64,000 nucleotides of DNA, taken from positions 1,526,580 to 1,590,579 of the forward strand of contig NZ_KE150413.1 in the NCBI RefSeq assembly GCF_000411255.1. Direction: 5' to 3'. Positions 1 to 8,574 of this stretch are shown in pieces. A model generated the notes under the pieces. That model was not told the DNA's origin. It ran no database searches and worked only from the letters and a program-made list of their open reading frames with translations. Each line of letters starts with the position of its first letter. The first letter of the stretch is position 1. This stretch comes from Paenibacillus sp. HGH0039. GTDB lineage: Bacteria > Bacillota > Bacilli > Paenibacillales > NBRC-103111. Made by a program: the position numbers and the translations under genes.

Positions 1-19
1 TGTGTCTGAATAGACACCT

Positions 20-137
20 GTTTGGTGACGATGGCGGAAGGGAACCACGCGTACCCATCCCGAACACGACCGTTAAGCCTTCCAGCGCCGATGGTACTTG
101 GACCGAAGGGTCCTGGGAGAGTAGGACGTTGCCAAGC
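20..137 (+). rRNA. rrf: 5S ribosomal RNA
   Basis: The stretch has the typical Firmicutes 5S layout. It begins with TTTGGTGACGATGGCGG and continues with the conserved CCCATCCCGAACACG segment. It ends with GGGAGAGTAGGACGTTGCCAAGC, whose last bases pair with the first to close helix I. The 19 bases to its left would be the 23S-5S spacer, so this is the distal end of an rRNA operon whose larger genes lie outside the window. No tRNA follows. The ends are estimated from helix I pairing and could be off by a few bases. Confidence 0.95.
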
Positions 138-142
138 AAATG

Positions 143-183
143 AGAGTCCTTTTGAACATAACCGTTCAAGAGGGCTCTTTTTG
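143..183 (+). terminator. Terminator of the rRNA operon
   Basis: A hairpin lies 6 bases after the 5S gene. Its arms are TTTTGAAC and GTTCAAGA, extended by GAGAGTCC and GGGCTC, and a run of T follows. This is a Rho-independent terminator ending the rRNA transcript. Confidence 0.85.
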
Positions 184-300
184 TATGCAGGCGATTTTAC
201 CGAAAATTTGTATTTTATTGGGAGCTATACTAATGACATCGGAACACTGCTTCTGTTCTATAAGTTTCGATGGTTTGAAACTGTAACAGCAGCCTAAGCA

Positions 301-341
301 CAAAAAAGGCAGGACGTCTGAAGACGTTCTGCCTTTTTTTG
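301..341. terminator. Terminator at the 3' end of the AraC gene
   Basis: A hairpin of AAAAAAGGCAGGACGTCT with its complement is flanked by A-run and T-run, so it works in both directions. It lies just past the stop codon of the minus-strand AraC gene and would also stop read-through from the rRNA operon. Confidence 0.85.
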
Positions 342-344
342 TGC

Positions 345-1208
345 CTAGCTCATGCGATATTTTGCGGGCGTAAGACCGTTGTGCTTTTTGAACAGTTGAC
401 AGAAGTAAGAGAAGTTAGAAAATCCGATTCGGTGGCCGATTTCGCGGACAGATAAATTCGTCGTTTTGAGAAGAAAAGAGGCCTGTTGCAGCCGTTTAGC
501 AGTCAAATAGTTAGTCAAGGTACTCCCGGTCTCCCTGTGGAACAGGTAGGAAACATGGTTGGGAGTGAGGTGCACATGCCTGGCCAAATCGGTTAAACGG
601 AATTCCGAGGCATAGTTGGCTTCGATCCATGCGAGGATGGCAACCACAGACGGAGAAAAGCGGAGTGCGGAGCCTGCTCTGCCTACGGCTGACTGTTTAT
701 CAAAAATGGCTTGAATCCGGTGGAGGAGGGAGAGCGTATCCAGCAGAACTTTTTCGGACTGGGCCGGAGTGTTCCGGTTTGCTTGGGGTTCACCCTTATA
801 AAAATGAAAGAGTTTATCCATGGCATCCGTATCCGTCACGTCCACCCACTGATCACCGAAAGGATGTTTCCAGATATGCAGCAAGAAACTGTTTAGCGAC
901 GGGTAAGGCTCGGTATACCGGAGCAACACGGCCGGATCGAACAGAAGCATGGAACGGATGTAAGGTTGTTGTTCGGTAATGGTCATCCGAATCGTATGAA
1001 GCTGGAAGGGTTTGAAATACAGAAGTGTGCCGGGTTTCATCTCGAACAGTTCCTGCCCGATCATGACCCTCCCGTTGCCGCGGTGGACATATAAAATTTC
1101 GATTCCCTGATGGGCATGGAAAATATCGCGAAAGCTTTCCGAACGATTCAGATAGAGGGAAAGCTGCACGGGATGCCGTCCAAGATCGGCATAATTATCA
1201 AGTCTCAT
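345..1208 (-). CDS. AraC family transcriptional regulator (cupin + HTH)
   Basis: This is a 287-residue DNA-binding regulator. The N-terminal half (about residues 15-120) looks like a cupin-type sugar-binding AraC domain, with a short H-x-H stretch (DIFHAHQGIEILYV). The last 100 residues hold the two helix-turn-helix units, with RLTDLARHVHLTPNHVSYLF and the second-helix hallmark IGHRIGFSNFSYFCQLFKK. I chose the ATG at 1208 because TGAGGT lies 8 bases upstream; an in-frame TTG at 1223 has no such site. The gene is divergent from a GH88 hydrolase with about 160 bases between them, so it probably controls that gene in response to a sugar. This target is inferred from position only. Confidence 0.88.
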   Translation of the reverse strand: MRLDNYADLGRHPVQLSLYLNRSESFRDIFHAHQGIEILYVHRGNGRVMIGQELFEMKPGTLLYFKPFQLHTIRMTITEQQPYIRSMLLFDPAVLLRYTEPYPSLNSFLLHIWKHPFGDQWVDVTDTDAMDKLFHFYKGEPQANRNTPAQSEKVLLDTLSLLHRIQAIFDKQSAVGRAGSALRFSPSVVAILAWIEANYASEFRLTDLARHVHLTPNHVSYLFHRETGSTLTNYLTAKRLQQASFLLKTTNLSVREIGHRIGFSNFSYFCQLFKKHNGLTPAKYRMS

Positions 1209-1370
1209 GGTGAGCGACCTCAATGAATTCGTAATATGACAACATTATATCATAATATCCCCAAAACAAGTCCGGACGGTGTTTGCTACGATAGAGGAAT
1301 AACGACATAAACGGAGTCTGCAGCGGTGAAGTGGAATGCCGGAGGATTGCCGGGAAGGCAGGGACAAAAG

Positions 1371-2465
1371 ATGAATAAGGAAGAATTATGGGGCAGTTTG
1401 TATAAGAAAGTAAACGCTATGGCACAAAAAATGGGGAATAAATCGCCTCATGTTGCTTTTGACGGAGTATACGATGATATGAGGATCGATTGGTGGACAT
1501 CCGGGTTCTGGCCGGGTATGTTGTGGATTATGCATGAAATGACAGGCGATCCTTCATTCCGGGAGAGAGCCTGGGACTGGGATGCGAATCTGGAACAGTG
1601 TATGGTAAGCAACTCGAACCTTCATCATGATGTGGGGTTTCAATTTCTTCCGACTGCCGTGATCAAATACAAGCTTACGGGAGACGCGGATGCACGTCGA
1701 AGGGGGATTCAGGCGGCGAATTTTCTGGCAGGGCGGTTTAATCTGGCCGGGCGCTATCTGCGTGCCTGGAATCAGGACAAAACCGGCTGGGCCATCATTG
1801 ACTCCTGCATGAATCTATCCCTGCTTTTCTGGGCGGCGGAAGAAATCCAGGATCCCCGCTTTCGCCATCTAGCGGCGGCTCATGCGGATACCGTGCTGGA
1901 GCATTTTATCCGGGAAGACGGATCGGTCAGGCACATTGTCAGCTTTGATCCGGAGACGGGGGCTTTTCTGGAAGCGCTGGGAGGCCAGGGACATTCGCCG
2001 GAATCGGGATGGAGCCGTGGTCAGGCGTGGGCTCTTTACGGGATGGCGAACGTCTATCGGTACACCGGCGATATGCGTTACCTGCATGCGGCGAAAAGAG
2101 TCGCCCACTATTTTCTGGCTTCTCTGCCGGAGGATGCCGTGCCCCACTGGGATTTCCGTACCGGGAATGCGGAAGGGGAGCCCAGAGATACGTCGGCGGC
2201 AGCTTGCGCGGCGTCCGGTCTGCTTGAAATCGCAAAGCATGTGGCTTCCCCTGAAAGAGAGCTGTATGAGCGGGCCGCGGTGAGGATCATGGCAGCTTTG
2301 GCAGGATCGTACGCGTCTTTTGATGACGAGACCGAAGCGATCCTTCGGGAAGGCACAGGAAATAAGCCTGCCGGCCAGAACGTCGACGTGGGGTTGATCT
2401 ACGGCGATTACTTCTTTGTCGAGGCGGCCGCAAAGCTGAACGGCTGGCAGGGAAGCATTTTTTAA
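1371..2465 (+). CDS. Glycoside hydrolase family 88, unsaturated glucuronyl hydrolase-like
   Basis: This 364-residue protein resembles the unsaturated glucuronyl hydrolase of Bacillus sp. GL1. That enzyme hydrates the double bond of the unsaturated uronic acid left by polysaccharide lyases and so releases it. The two family Asp positions are visible: LHHDVGF (general acid/base region) and AIIDSCMNLSLLFWA. Other GH88 landmarks are DWWTSGFWPGMLW near the N-terminus, WSRGQAWALYG and RDTSAAACAASGLLEIA. There is no signal peptide, so it should act in the cytoplasm on imported oligosaccharides. The start at 1371 matches the family N-terminus; an in-frame GTG at 1326 is possible. No lyase or transporter is adjacent, so the substrate polymer is unknown. 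Confidence 0.88.
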   Translation: MNKEELWGSLYKKVNAMAQKMGNKSPHVAFDGVYDDMRIDWWTSGFWPGMLWIMHEMTGDPSFRERAWDWDANLEQCMVSNSNLHHDVGFQFLPTAVIKYKLTGDADARRRGIQAANFLAGRFNLAGRYLRAWNQDKTGWAIIDSCMNLSLLFWAAEEIQDPRFRHLAAAHADTVLEHFIREDGSVRHIVSFDPETGAFLEALGGQGHSPESGWSRGQAWALYGMANVYRYTGDMRYLHAAKRVAHYFLASLPEDAVPHWDFRTGNAEGEPRDTSAAACAASGLLEIAKHVASPERELYERAAVRIMAALAGSYASFDDETEAILREGTGNKPAGQNVDVGLIYGDYFFVEAAAKLNGWQGSIF

Positions 2466-2877
2466 AGAAGCAAAGAAAGCGAAGGACATCCGGAAAAACA
2501 GAGAAAAACACATACAGTCTCAGACGGTCAGTCTTTAGAAGAAGGGATAACGTTTTTTCATAAATGGAATCATACAAGGGTGGTTAGGGAGTATCCTCTC
2601 TGGCACAGTCATACGACCATCGAAAGTAGGGGCTGCCGTAAGTTCATAAGAGCCCATTTGCGGAAATTCGCGGATTAACGGGGAAAGGAGTCTTTGCAGG
2701 CAGCTGTGCAGCTAAGATAATGGAGGCTATTTACCTAATGTTTACCTCCTTCTCATTTCGGGTAATAAAAAGTGTCCAATTATTGATCAAAATTTGAAAA
2801 TTGTTTGAACAAATTTTAAAGATTGTGCTATAATAGACACAAATAGACCCTTACTGCACGAAAGGGAAGTGATATCA
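2466..2877 (+). other. Intergenic region with promoter, no gene seen
   Basis: I recognise no coding sequence here. The last 90 bases are AT-rich and carry the promoter of the small membrane protein that follows. The rest shows no clear terminator for the GH88 gene. Confidence 0.6.
2805..2834 (+). promoter_or_regulatory. Sigma-A promoter with two overlapping inverted repeats
   Basis: TTGAAC (2805-2810) and TATAAT (2829-2834) are separated by 18 bases. AAAATTTG at 2789-2796 and CAAATTTT at 2810-2817 form an 8-base inverted repeat that brackets the -35 box. TTGTG and CACAA flank the -10 box with 10 bases between them. These look like operator sites, but no regulator can be named. Confidence 0.7.
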
Positions 2878-3156
2878 ATGACAACTAAAACATTAACGGT
2901 ACCGCAAAGACAAAAAAACGAACGCGAAGTTGGTCGCTTATTTACTTTTATGAACATGATGGCATGGAGCTCGCTTGTAATCGGAATTATTATGAGTTTG
3001 TGGAACGTTTTCCACTTTAGCGACAAAAACCTGACGTTGATGGTCGGCATCGGCTTTATGGTCGGCAGCGTGTTCATTTATACAATCGGCACAGCGATTC
3101 ATCTGGTGCACGAGCGTAAATTTGAACAGCAGGAGAACGGCGAAGTAACCGAATGA
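2878..3156 (+). CDS. Small two-helix membrane protein, function unknown
   Basis: The 92-residue protein starts with about 20 polar residues. Two hydrophobic segments follow (MMAWSSLVIGIIMSLWNVF and LMVGIGFMVGSVFIYTIGTAI), then a charged tail ending EQQENGEVTE. I do not recognise the family. The ATG at 2878 follows GGGAAGTGA. The gene is monocistronic, with a strong promoter upstream and its own terminator. It lies upstream of the quinol oxidase operon on the same strand, and a respiratory or stress role is possible but unsupported. Confidence 0.7.
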   Translation: MTTKTLTVPQRQKNEREVGRLFTFMNMMAWSSLVIGIIMSLWNVFHFSDKNLTLMVGIGFMVGSVFIYTIGTAIHLVHERKFEQQENGEVTE

Positions 3157-3172
3157 CGCAGGAATGAATGAG

Positions 3173-3209
3173 AAGTCCTCCGGACCCGAAAGGGTGGAGG
3201 GCTTTTTTT
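3173..3209 (+). terminator. Terminator after the small membrane protein
   Basis: A hairpin of AAGTCCTCCGGACCC with a GAAA loop and the complementary GGGTGGAGGGCTT arm is followed by seven T. Confidence 0.9.
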
Positions 3210-3601
3210 ATTGTCTTCAAGTAGGAACGTGTGGGAGTAAGAGCGCATATTTAACCGGGACAGATTGTTAGAAGACGGCCGTTTGGGGTAATGAAGCTTA
3301 AGGTGTGTCTGGAAATCGACATAATCGGACAGATTTTACGTTCACAATTAGAGTCCAATGAGTGCGAAGTTTCATCCAAGTTTTGGTGAAAACGTTGGTC
3401 TGACAAGGTTTTCTGCCTATTCATTACAAAAAAACGTCGAAACGTTGAACTTTCTATTACGGAATTTCAACGGTTCGATGACACCTTTGTTAACAGGGCA
3501 GATGTTCGATTCCGTTTCTGTTATGTTTATCACATACATGAAAGAACGAACGATCTCCGCATCTTCTGATGGCGGAGGCGTTAGTCAGGAGATGAGGAGA
3601 A
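3210..3601 (+). other. Leader/intergenic region before qoxA, no gene assigned
   Basis: About 390 bases separate the terminator from qoxA. A 91-codon open frame (3358-3633) runs through it and overlaps qoxA. It has no ribosome binding site or recognisable protein features, so I leave it out. The qox promoter must lie here, but I find no convincing sigma-A pair. The long untranslated stretch suggests regulated expression. Confidence 0.5.
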
Positions 3602-4612
3602 TTGAAGAAGGGGAACTTGTTCCGGCGTTTTAGCGCAGTATTCATGCTGGTCTTGATGACGGTCGTTTCCGCAGGCTGTAAAAGTCCGATCGTATTGGAT
3701 CCGAAAGGTCCCGTCGGTCAGCAGCAGATGGATTTGATCGTGATTTCGACTCTGCTCTGCCTGGTCATCATCGTACCCGTGCTCGTGATTACCTTTGTAA
3801 TCGTATGGCGCTACCGTGACAAGCCGGACAGAAAGGCGAAATATACGCCAAACTGGGAGCACAGCACCAAGCTCGAAACCATTTGGTGGGGGATCCCGAT
3901 TCTGATTATTTTGGCACTGGGTATCGTAACGGTCCGTTACACGCATGCGTTGGAGCCTTCCAAACCGCTTGCGGCCGAGAAAGAGGTTAAGCCGATCACG
4001 ATCCAAGTTACATCGTTGGACTGGAAATGGCTTTTCAAGTATCCGGAGCAAGGTATCGCGACAGTTAACTATGTTCAGTTTCCGGAAGATGTGCCGGTCC
4101 GTTTCGAACTGACTTCGGACGCACCGATGAACTCCTTCTGGATTCCGCAGCTTGGCGGACAGATTTACACCATGTCCGGGATGGCCATGAAGCTGAACCT
4201 GATGGCCGACGAGCCTGGTGAATACATGGGGTCAGGCGCTAACTTCAGCGGTAAAGATTTCGGTAAGATGAGATTCGTCGCGAAAGCAACGACTCAAGCC
4301 GACTTCGATTCCTGGGTCAAAGAAATCAAAGGAAGCTCTCCGGAACTTACGCTGGACGGCTACAAGAAGCTTGCGGAGCCTGGCGTATCCGAGGTTCAAT
4401 CCTTCTCCAAATTCCCGGAAGGGTTGTTTGAGAAGATCGTAACGAGATACTCCCCATCCCATAACCATGGAGGCTTCGGTGCACCTGTACCCGCCAAACC
4501 ATCCGCCGGTACCGAGTCGGGCACTTCCGACAAAGCCGCCGGAAACAGTTCAACGGAAGGCTCGGGCGCAGTGAAGCAAGAAGCTTCCGCCGCTCATACG
4601 GGCCATGAATAG
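3602..4612 (+). CDS. qoxA: Cytochrome aa3-600 menaquinol oxidase subunit II
   Basis: This 336-residue lipoprotein is subunit II of the menaquinol-oxidising haem-copper oxidase. The N-terminal signal ends in the lipobox VSAGC (Cys26). Two membrane helices follow (around residues 42-68 and 88-110), then a cupredoxin-like domain. That domain lacks the Cys-x3-Cys copper A motif, which separates quinol oxidases from cytochrome c oxidases. A low-complexity Pro/Ser/His-rich tail ends the protein. The TTG start at 3602 is chosen because GGAGATGAGGAGA precedes it directly. It is the first gene of the qoxABCD operon, 23 bases before qoxB. Confidence 0.95.
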   Translation: MKKGNLFRRFSAVFMLVLMTVVSAGCKSPIVLDPKGPVGQQQMDLIVISTLLCLVIIVPVLVITFVIVWRYRDKPDRKAKYTPNWEHSTKLETIWWGIPILIILALGIVTVRYTHALEPSKPLAAEKEVKPITIQVTSLDWKWLFKYPEQGIATVNYVQFPEDVPVRFELTSDAPMNSFWIPQLGGQIYTMSGMAMKLNLMADEPGEYMGSGANFSGKDFGKMRFVAKATTQADFDSWVKEIKGSSPELTLDGYKKLAEPGVSEVQSFSKFPEGLFEKIVTRYSPSHNHGGFGAPVPAKPSAGTESGTSDKAAGNSSTEGSGAVKQEASAAHTGHE

Positions 4613-4635
4613 AGAGGAAAGGGGGAACATCCATT

Positions 4636-6606
4636 ATGTTGGATAAAATCAAAGATTTCGCGTCCACGTTCTTCGTAACCGGCGATCCGCTGATCTACGG
4701 CGCTGACGTGAGTATCGCTCTGGCGACTATCGCCATCATCTTTGTACTTACTTATTTTAAAAAATGGACATGGCTGTGGCGCGAATGGCTGACTACCGTC
4801 GATCATAAGCGTGTCGGTATCATGTATATCATCGCTTCGATTCTGATGCTGTTCCGCGGCGGCGTCGATGCGCTGCTTATGCGGACGCAGCTGGCGATGC
4901 CGGATATGGAGTTCCTGCAGCCGGAGCACTATAACCAAATTTTCACCACGCACGGCGTAATCATGATTTTGTTCATGGCGATGCCGCTTATGTTCGGCTT
5001 GTTCAATATCGCCGTACCGCTTCAAATCGGAGCGCGCGACGTTGCGTTCCCGTTCCTGAACGCGCTCAGCTTCTGGTTGTTCTTCTTCGGCGCGATGCTG
5101 TTCAATATGTCTTTCGTTATCGGAGGCTCGCCCGATGCGGGCTGGTTGGCCTATCCGCCGCTGTCGGAGCTTTCACACAGTCCGGGGGTCGGGCAGAACT
5201 TCTACATCTGGGGGATTCAAATTTCCGGTATCGGCAGTTTGATGACCGGTATTAACTTTATCGTGACCATTCTGAAAATGCGCGCACCGGGCATGAAGCT
5301 CATGAAAATGCCGATGTTTTCCTGGTCCGTGCTTTCCAGCTGTATCGCGATCATTTTCGCCTTCCCGATTCTGACCGTAACGCTGGCCCTGCTGTTCCTG
5401 GACCGTTTCATGGGCGCGCACTTCTTCACGCTCGACGGCGGGGGCAACCCGATGATGTACATCAACCTCATCTGGATGTGGGGTCACCCTGAGGTTTACA
5501 TCGTTGTCCTGCCTGCATTCGGTATTTTCTCCGAAGTCGTCGCGACTTTCGCGAAGAAAAAATTGTTCGGGTACAAATCCATGGTGTTCGCCATGATGAT
5601 TATTAGCGTTCTCTCGTTCTTTACCTGGGCGCATCACTTCTTCACGATGGGTTCGGGGGCCAATGTCAATGCCTTCTTTGCCATAACGACGATGATTATC
5701 GCGATTCCGACGGGCGTGAAGGTGTTTAACTGGCTGTTCACCATGTACCGGGGTAAAATCAGGTTCGACACGCCGATGCTGTGGACGATCGGATTTATTC
5801 CGTGCTTTATCGTGGGCGGGATGACCGGGGTGCTGCTCTCCGTAGCGCCGGCCGACTTCCAGTTCCACAACAGTTACTTCCTGATTGCCCACTTCCACCA
5901 AGTGCTCATCGGCGGTGTCGCATTCGGATACTTCGCCGGTCTTTACTACTGGTGGCCGAAGATTTTCGGCTTCAAGCTGAATGAGAAGCTCGGTAAATGG
6001 GCATTCTGGCTTTGGAATATCGGTTTCTATGTCTGCTTCATGCCGCAGTATTTCCTCGGCCTGGACGGCATGACACGGCGTCTCAGCACGTATGGTTGGG
6101 ATTCGGGCTGGTACGGCTTGAATCTGACTTCCACTATCGGGGGCTTCCTGATGGGGATCGGTTTCATTTTCCAAGTGTGGCAAATCGCACACAGCATCAA
6201 ATTCATGGAGCGCGACACAACAGGCGATCCGTGGGACGGACGTACGCTGGAATGGTCCATCCCTTCGCCGGCTCCGCTTTATAACTTTGCGACGATTCCT
6301 ACGGCAAGCGTGCAGGATCCTTACTGGGAAGAGAAGCAGCGTCTGGAGCAGGGCGGAAAACCGGCGCCTAAGGCGAAGCTTGAACCGATTCACATGCCGA
6401 AAAACTCGGCGATTCCGTTCATCAAATCGCTCTGCTGGTTCATCGCGGGCTTCGGGTTCGTGTTCGGCTGGATGTTCTTCGCCATCCCGGGTATGATCGG
6501 AGTGGCGGTATGTATGCTCGCGCATTCTTTCAACTATGATACAGATTACTATATTCCGGTGGATGAGATTGAACGCACGGAAGCCGCGGCAAGGGGGTCG
6601 GTCTAA
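4636..6606 (+). CDS. qoxB: Cytochrome aa3 quinol oxidase subunit I
   Basis: This 656-residue catalytic subunit reduces oxygen to water with electrons from menaquinol and pumps protons. It carries the haem-copper oxidase landmarks. FTTHGVIMILFMAMP supplies a low-spin haem ligand. WGHPEVYIVVLPAFG holds the Cu-B His and the His-Tyr cross-link region. FTWAHHFFTMG supplies two more Cu-B histidines, and YFLIAHFHQVLIGG supplies the haem ligands. There are more than twelve hydrophobic segments, with extra helices at both ends as in QoxB. The ribosome binding site is AGAGGAAAGGGGGAA. It ends directly against qoxC, suggesting translational coupling. Confidence 0.96.
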   Translation: MLDKIKDFASTFFVTGDPLIYGADVSIALATIAIIFVLTYFKKWTWLWREWLTTVDHKRVGIMYIIASILMLFRGGVDALLMRTQLAMPDMEFLQPEHYNQIFTTHGVIMILFMAMPLMFGLFNIAVPLQIGARDVAFPFLNALSFWLFFFGAMLFNMSFVIGGSPDAGWLAYPPLSELSHSPGVGQNFYIWGIQISGIGSLMTGINFIVTILKMRAPGMKLMKMPMFSWSVLSSCIAIIFAFPILTVTLALLFLDRFMGAHFFTLDGGGNPMMYINLIWMWGHPEVYIVVLPAFGIFSEVVATFAKKKLFGYKSMVFAMMIISVLSFFTWAHHFFTMGSGANVNAFFAITTMIIAIPTGVKVFNWLFTMYRGKIRFDTPMLWTIGFIPCFIVGGMTGVLLSVAPADFQFHNSYFLIAHFHQVLIGGVAFGYFAGLYYWWPKIFGFKLNEKLGKWAFWLWNIGFYVCFMPQYFLGLDGMTRRLSTYGWDSGWYGLNLTSTIGGFLMGIGFIFQVWQIAHSIKFMERDTTGDPWDGRTLEWSIPSPAPLYNFATIPTASVQDPYWEEKQRLEQGGKPAPKAKLEPIHMPKNSAIPFIKSLCWFIAGFGFVFGWMFFAIPGMIGVAVCMLAHSFNYDTDYYIPVDEIERTEAAARGSV

Positions 6607-7236
6607 TTGGCACAAGCAAGCAGTCCTAAAAAAGCAATGTCTCACCAGCACGATCACAGCCATGATGATGGCCATCATGACCTCGAATCGCTGCGGATGT
6701 TCGGCTTCTGGATCTTCCTGATCACCGACGTTATCCTATTCGGTACGCTGTTCGCTACGTACATCGTTCTTCACGGCAACACTAATGGCGGTCCGACTCC
6801 GGCAGAGCTGTTCGAAATGCCGGGTATTATCGCGGAGACGTTCATCCTCCTCACGTCCAGCTTTACAAGCGGTCTGGCCGTGTTGGCGATGAACAAAGGC
6901 AACCGTAAAGGCCTGATCGGCTGGCTGGCCGTAACGGCGCTGCTGGGCGCTTCCTTTATCACGCTGGAAGTAACCGAGTTTGTAAAAATGGTTCATGAAG
7001 GCGCGACGATCTCCACGAGCGGTTTCTTGTCCGGGTTCTTCACCCTGGTCGGAACGCACGGAATCCACGTATCCGTCGGTCTGGTATGGATGATTGCTTT
7101 GATGATTCAGCTAAGCCGTCACGGCATCAACTCCGTAACACGCCGTAAAGTGAACATCATCAGCTTGTACTGGCACTTTCTGGACGTGGTCTGGATCTTC
7201 GTCTTCACGTTCGTTTACTTGATGGGGGTGATGTAA
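6607..7236 (+). CDS. qoxC: Cytochrome aa3 quinol oxidase subunit III
   Basis: This 209-residue, five-helix membrane protein belongs to the haem-copper oxidase subunit III family. It begins with a His/Asp-rich stretch (HQHDHSHDDGHHDLE). The family motifs GTHGIHVSVGLVWM and SLYWHFLDVVWIFVF are present. The start is TTG at 6607, directly after the qoxB stop, with AAGGGGG nine bases upstream. One base separates it from qoxD. The subunit stabilises the complex rather than carrying a redox centre. Confidence 0.95.
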   Translation: MAQASSPKKAMSHQHDHSHDDGHHDLESLRMFGFWIFLITDVILFGTLFATYIVLHGNTNGGPTPAELFEMPGIIAETFILLTSSFTSGLAVLAMNKGNRKGLIGWLAVTALLGASFITLEVTEFVKMVHEGATISTSGFLSGFFTLVGTHGIHVSVGLVWMIALMIQLSRHGINSVTRRKVNIISLYWHFLDVVWIFVFTFVYLMGVM

Positions 7237-7237
7237 G

Positions 7238-7582
7238 ATGGCACAACATACGACCCATTCGGGCGGAGCGCATGATCATGAACACCATGAATCGCATGGT
7301 TCTCTGAAGTCTTACGTCATCGGTTTCCTTCTGTCGATCGTGCTGACGATTATTCCGCTGGTCGTGATCCTGAACAAAATGGTAACGGGCAAGGCGGCCA
7401 TTCTGGTCCTGCTCATTACCGCCGTTCTCCAGTTCGCCGTGCAGCTTCTGTTCTTCATGCATTTGACGGACGAGAAGGGGCCTCGATACAACCTGCTGAC
7501 TTTGATTCTCGGTCTCGTAATTCTGACGACGATCGTGGCAGGTTCCATCTGGATTATGACTTACAATACCGTCGCTCACTGA
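7238..7582 (+). CDS. qoxD: Cytochrome aa3 quinol oxidase subunit IV
   Basis: This 114-residue protein of the CyoD/QoxD/CoxD type is the last subunit of the quinol oxidase. It has a His-rich N-terminus and three membrane segments, including FFMHLTDEKGPRYN between helices two and three, a stretch typical of the family. The ribosome binding site GGGGGTG lies in the end of qoxC. A terminator follows 11 bases after the stop and closes the operon. Confidence 0.93.
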   Translation: MAQHTTHSGGAHDHEHHESHGSLKSYVIGFLLSIVLTIIPLVVILNKMVTGKAAILVLLITAVLQFAVQLLFFMHLTDEKGPRYNLLTLILGLVILTTIVAGSIWIMTYNTVAH

Positions 7583-7592
7583 GCGAGGTCCG

Positions 7593-7629
7593 AAAGAGCT
7601 TTCCCGTTCATGCGGGGAAGCTCTTTTTT
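7593..7629 (+). terminator. Terminator of the qoxABCD operon
   Basis: The arms AGAGCTTTCCCG and CGGGGAAGCTCT enclose a TTCATG loop and are followed by eight T. Confidence 0.9.
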
Positions 7630-7835
7630 TATGGGCATCCGTAAGAAAATGTTTATTTCGTAAATGAGCACGAGGGAAGTAGGAGGCAACATATATAGCG
7701 TTCCATCTGTCCGGCTATTAATTAGCTTGGTTTATGTTCGCGGATAAAAGAGGAAGCGAATCGACAAAAAAAGAATAGTACACCTATGAGCTTGTTTGTA
7801 CGTTTCATTAACGAAACTTAAGTTGGCGGGTAAGG

Positions 7836-8378
7836 ATGGAGATTCGTGTGAAGCATTGTCCTAATTGTAACAGTGACCGAATCAAGCAAACTTCTTCTAT
7901 TTTAACGAGACTGCTGCTCTCTGTTTATTTTTTTCTTACCTTTATATTTTTCACGGGAGAGGTTTCTTATGGGGCCTTGATTTCCTTGATTCCGTTCGTA
8001 GCTCCTTATGATAATAAATGCCTCAACTGTAGTCATCTGTTCTATAAATACTTTCCCCGATTGAACAAGGCTGCTCTATTCAGATTTTCGGTTCTGGATC
8101 AGTGTGTGTTGGCCCTCGCTCCTTCCATGCTTTTGATTACAGGGTTAATCGAATTCTTTCCTTACACGGGGCTTGGCAGAATTGTTTCTCTTCCCGTTAT
8201 TTATGTTTTAAACAGTACAGTGATCGCGATTGGCTTCATAAAAAGAACCAGATACGTAAATCGGGCTGTTTCGGTAACCGTCGCCATCCTGATAACGTTA
8301 TTCCTTTCCATTTTATTGTATCCCCAAGAGTTCAACCCCCCTGTTATGGAGCAATTGTGGGAGTTGGCTTTTGGGTAG
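7836..8378 (+). CDS. Zinc-ribbon membrane protein, function unknown
   Basis: In this 180-residue protein the N-terminus has CPNC (residues 8-11) and a second CLNC near residue 67, which together could bind one zinc ion. The first hydrophobic segment lies between the two Cys pairs, and three or four more fill the rest (for example FSVLDQCVLALAPSMLLITGL). The layout resembles small zinc-ribbon membrane proteins of Firmicutes, but I cannot name a family. It starts at ATG 7836 after GGCGGGTAAGG. The coding sequence is noticeably more AT-rich than its neighbours. It stands alone between the qox terminator and the argS leader. Confidence 0.65.
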   Translation: MEIRVKHCPNCNSDRIKQTSSILTRLLLSVYFFLTFIFFTGEVSYGALISLIPFVAPYDNKCLNCSHLFYKYFPRLNKAALFRFSVLDQCVLALAPSMLLITGLIEFFPYTGLGRIVSLPVIYVLNSTVIAIGFIKRTRYVNRAVSVTVAILITLFLSILLYPQEFNPPVMEQLWELAFG

Positions 8379-8507
8379 TAATCACAAAGGTAGAATTTTG
8401 TTGTACCCGTGCAATAAGAAAAAAAGAAAGGTCAATTAGCCGTTCAATTATAGGAAAGATGCGGCAGCACGGTCGGAGGGGGAACACTGAACGTGAATGC
8501 TGACACC

Positions 8508-8536
8508 TTGACAAGGATCGAACGATCCTGTATAAA
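8508..8536 (+). promoter_or_regulatory. argS promoter with a perfect palindrome in the spacer
   Basis: TTGACA (8508-8513) and TATAAA (8531-8536) are separated by exactly 17 bases, a near-consensus sigma-A promoter. The spacer contains the perfect palindrome AGGATCGAACGATCCT (8514-8529). A protein bound there would block RNA polymerase, so transcription initiation may be regulated in addition to the T-box. Confidence 0.85.
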
Positions 8537-8574
8537 TAAATCTAATTATTCAAACAACGCAAAACAGGAACGTT

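Noticed and set aside
22-297. 91-codon frame over the 5S gene
   Set aside because: It covers the rRNA and its terminator, so it is not coding.
2823-2842. Rex or Fnr site at the -10 box (TTGTG...CACAA)
   Set aside because: The arms are 10 bases apart instead of 8 for Rex, and the inner Fnr bases do not match; kept only as an unnamed inverted repeat.
3358-3633. 91-codon frame before qoxA
   Set aside because: No ribosome binding site, no recognisable protein features, and it overlaps the qoxA start; more likely part of a leader.
5173-6678. Long open frame (501 codons) on the minus strand
   Set aside because: It is antisense to qoxB, has an Arg/His-rich composition with no family features, and arises from the codon bias of the real gene.
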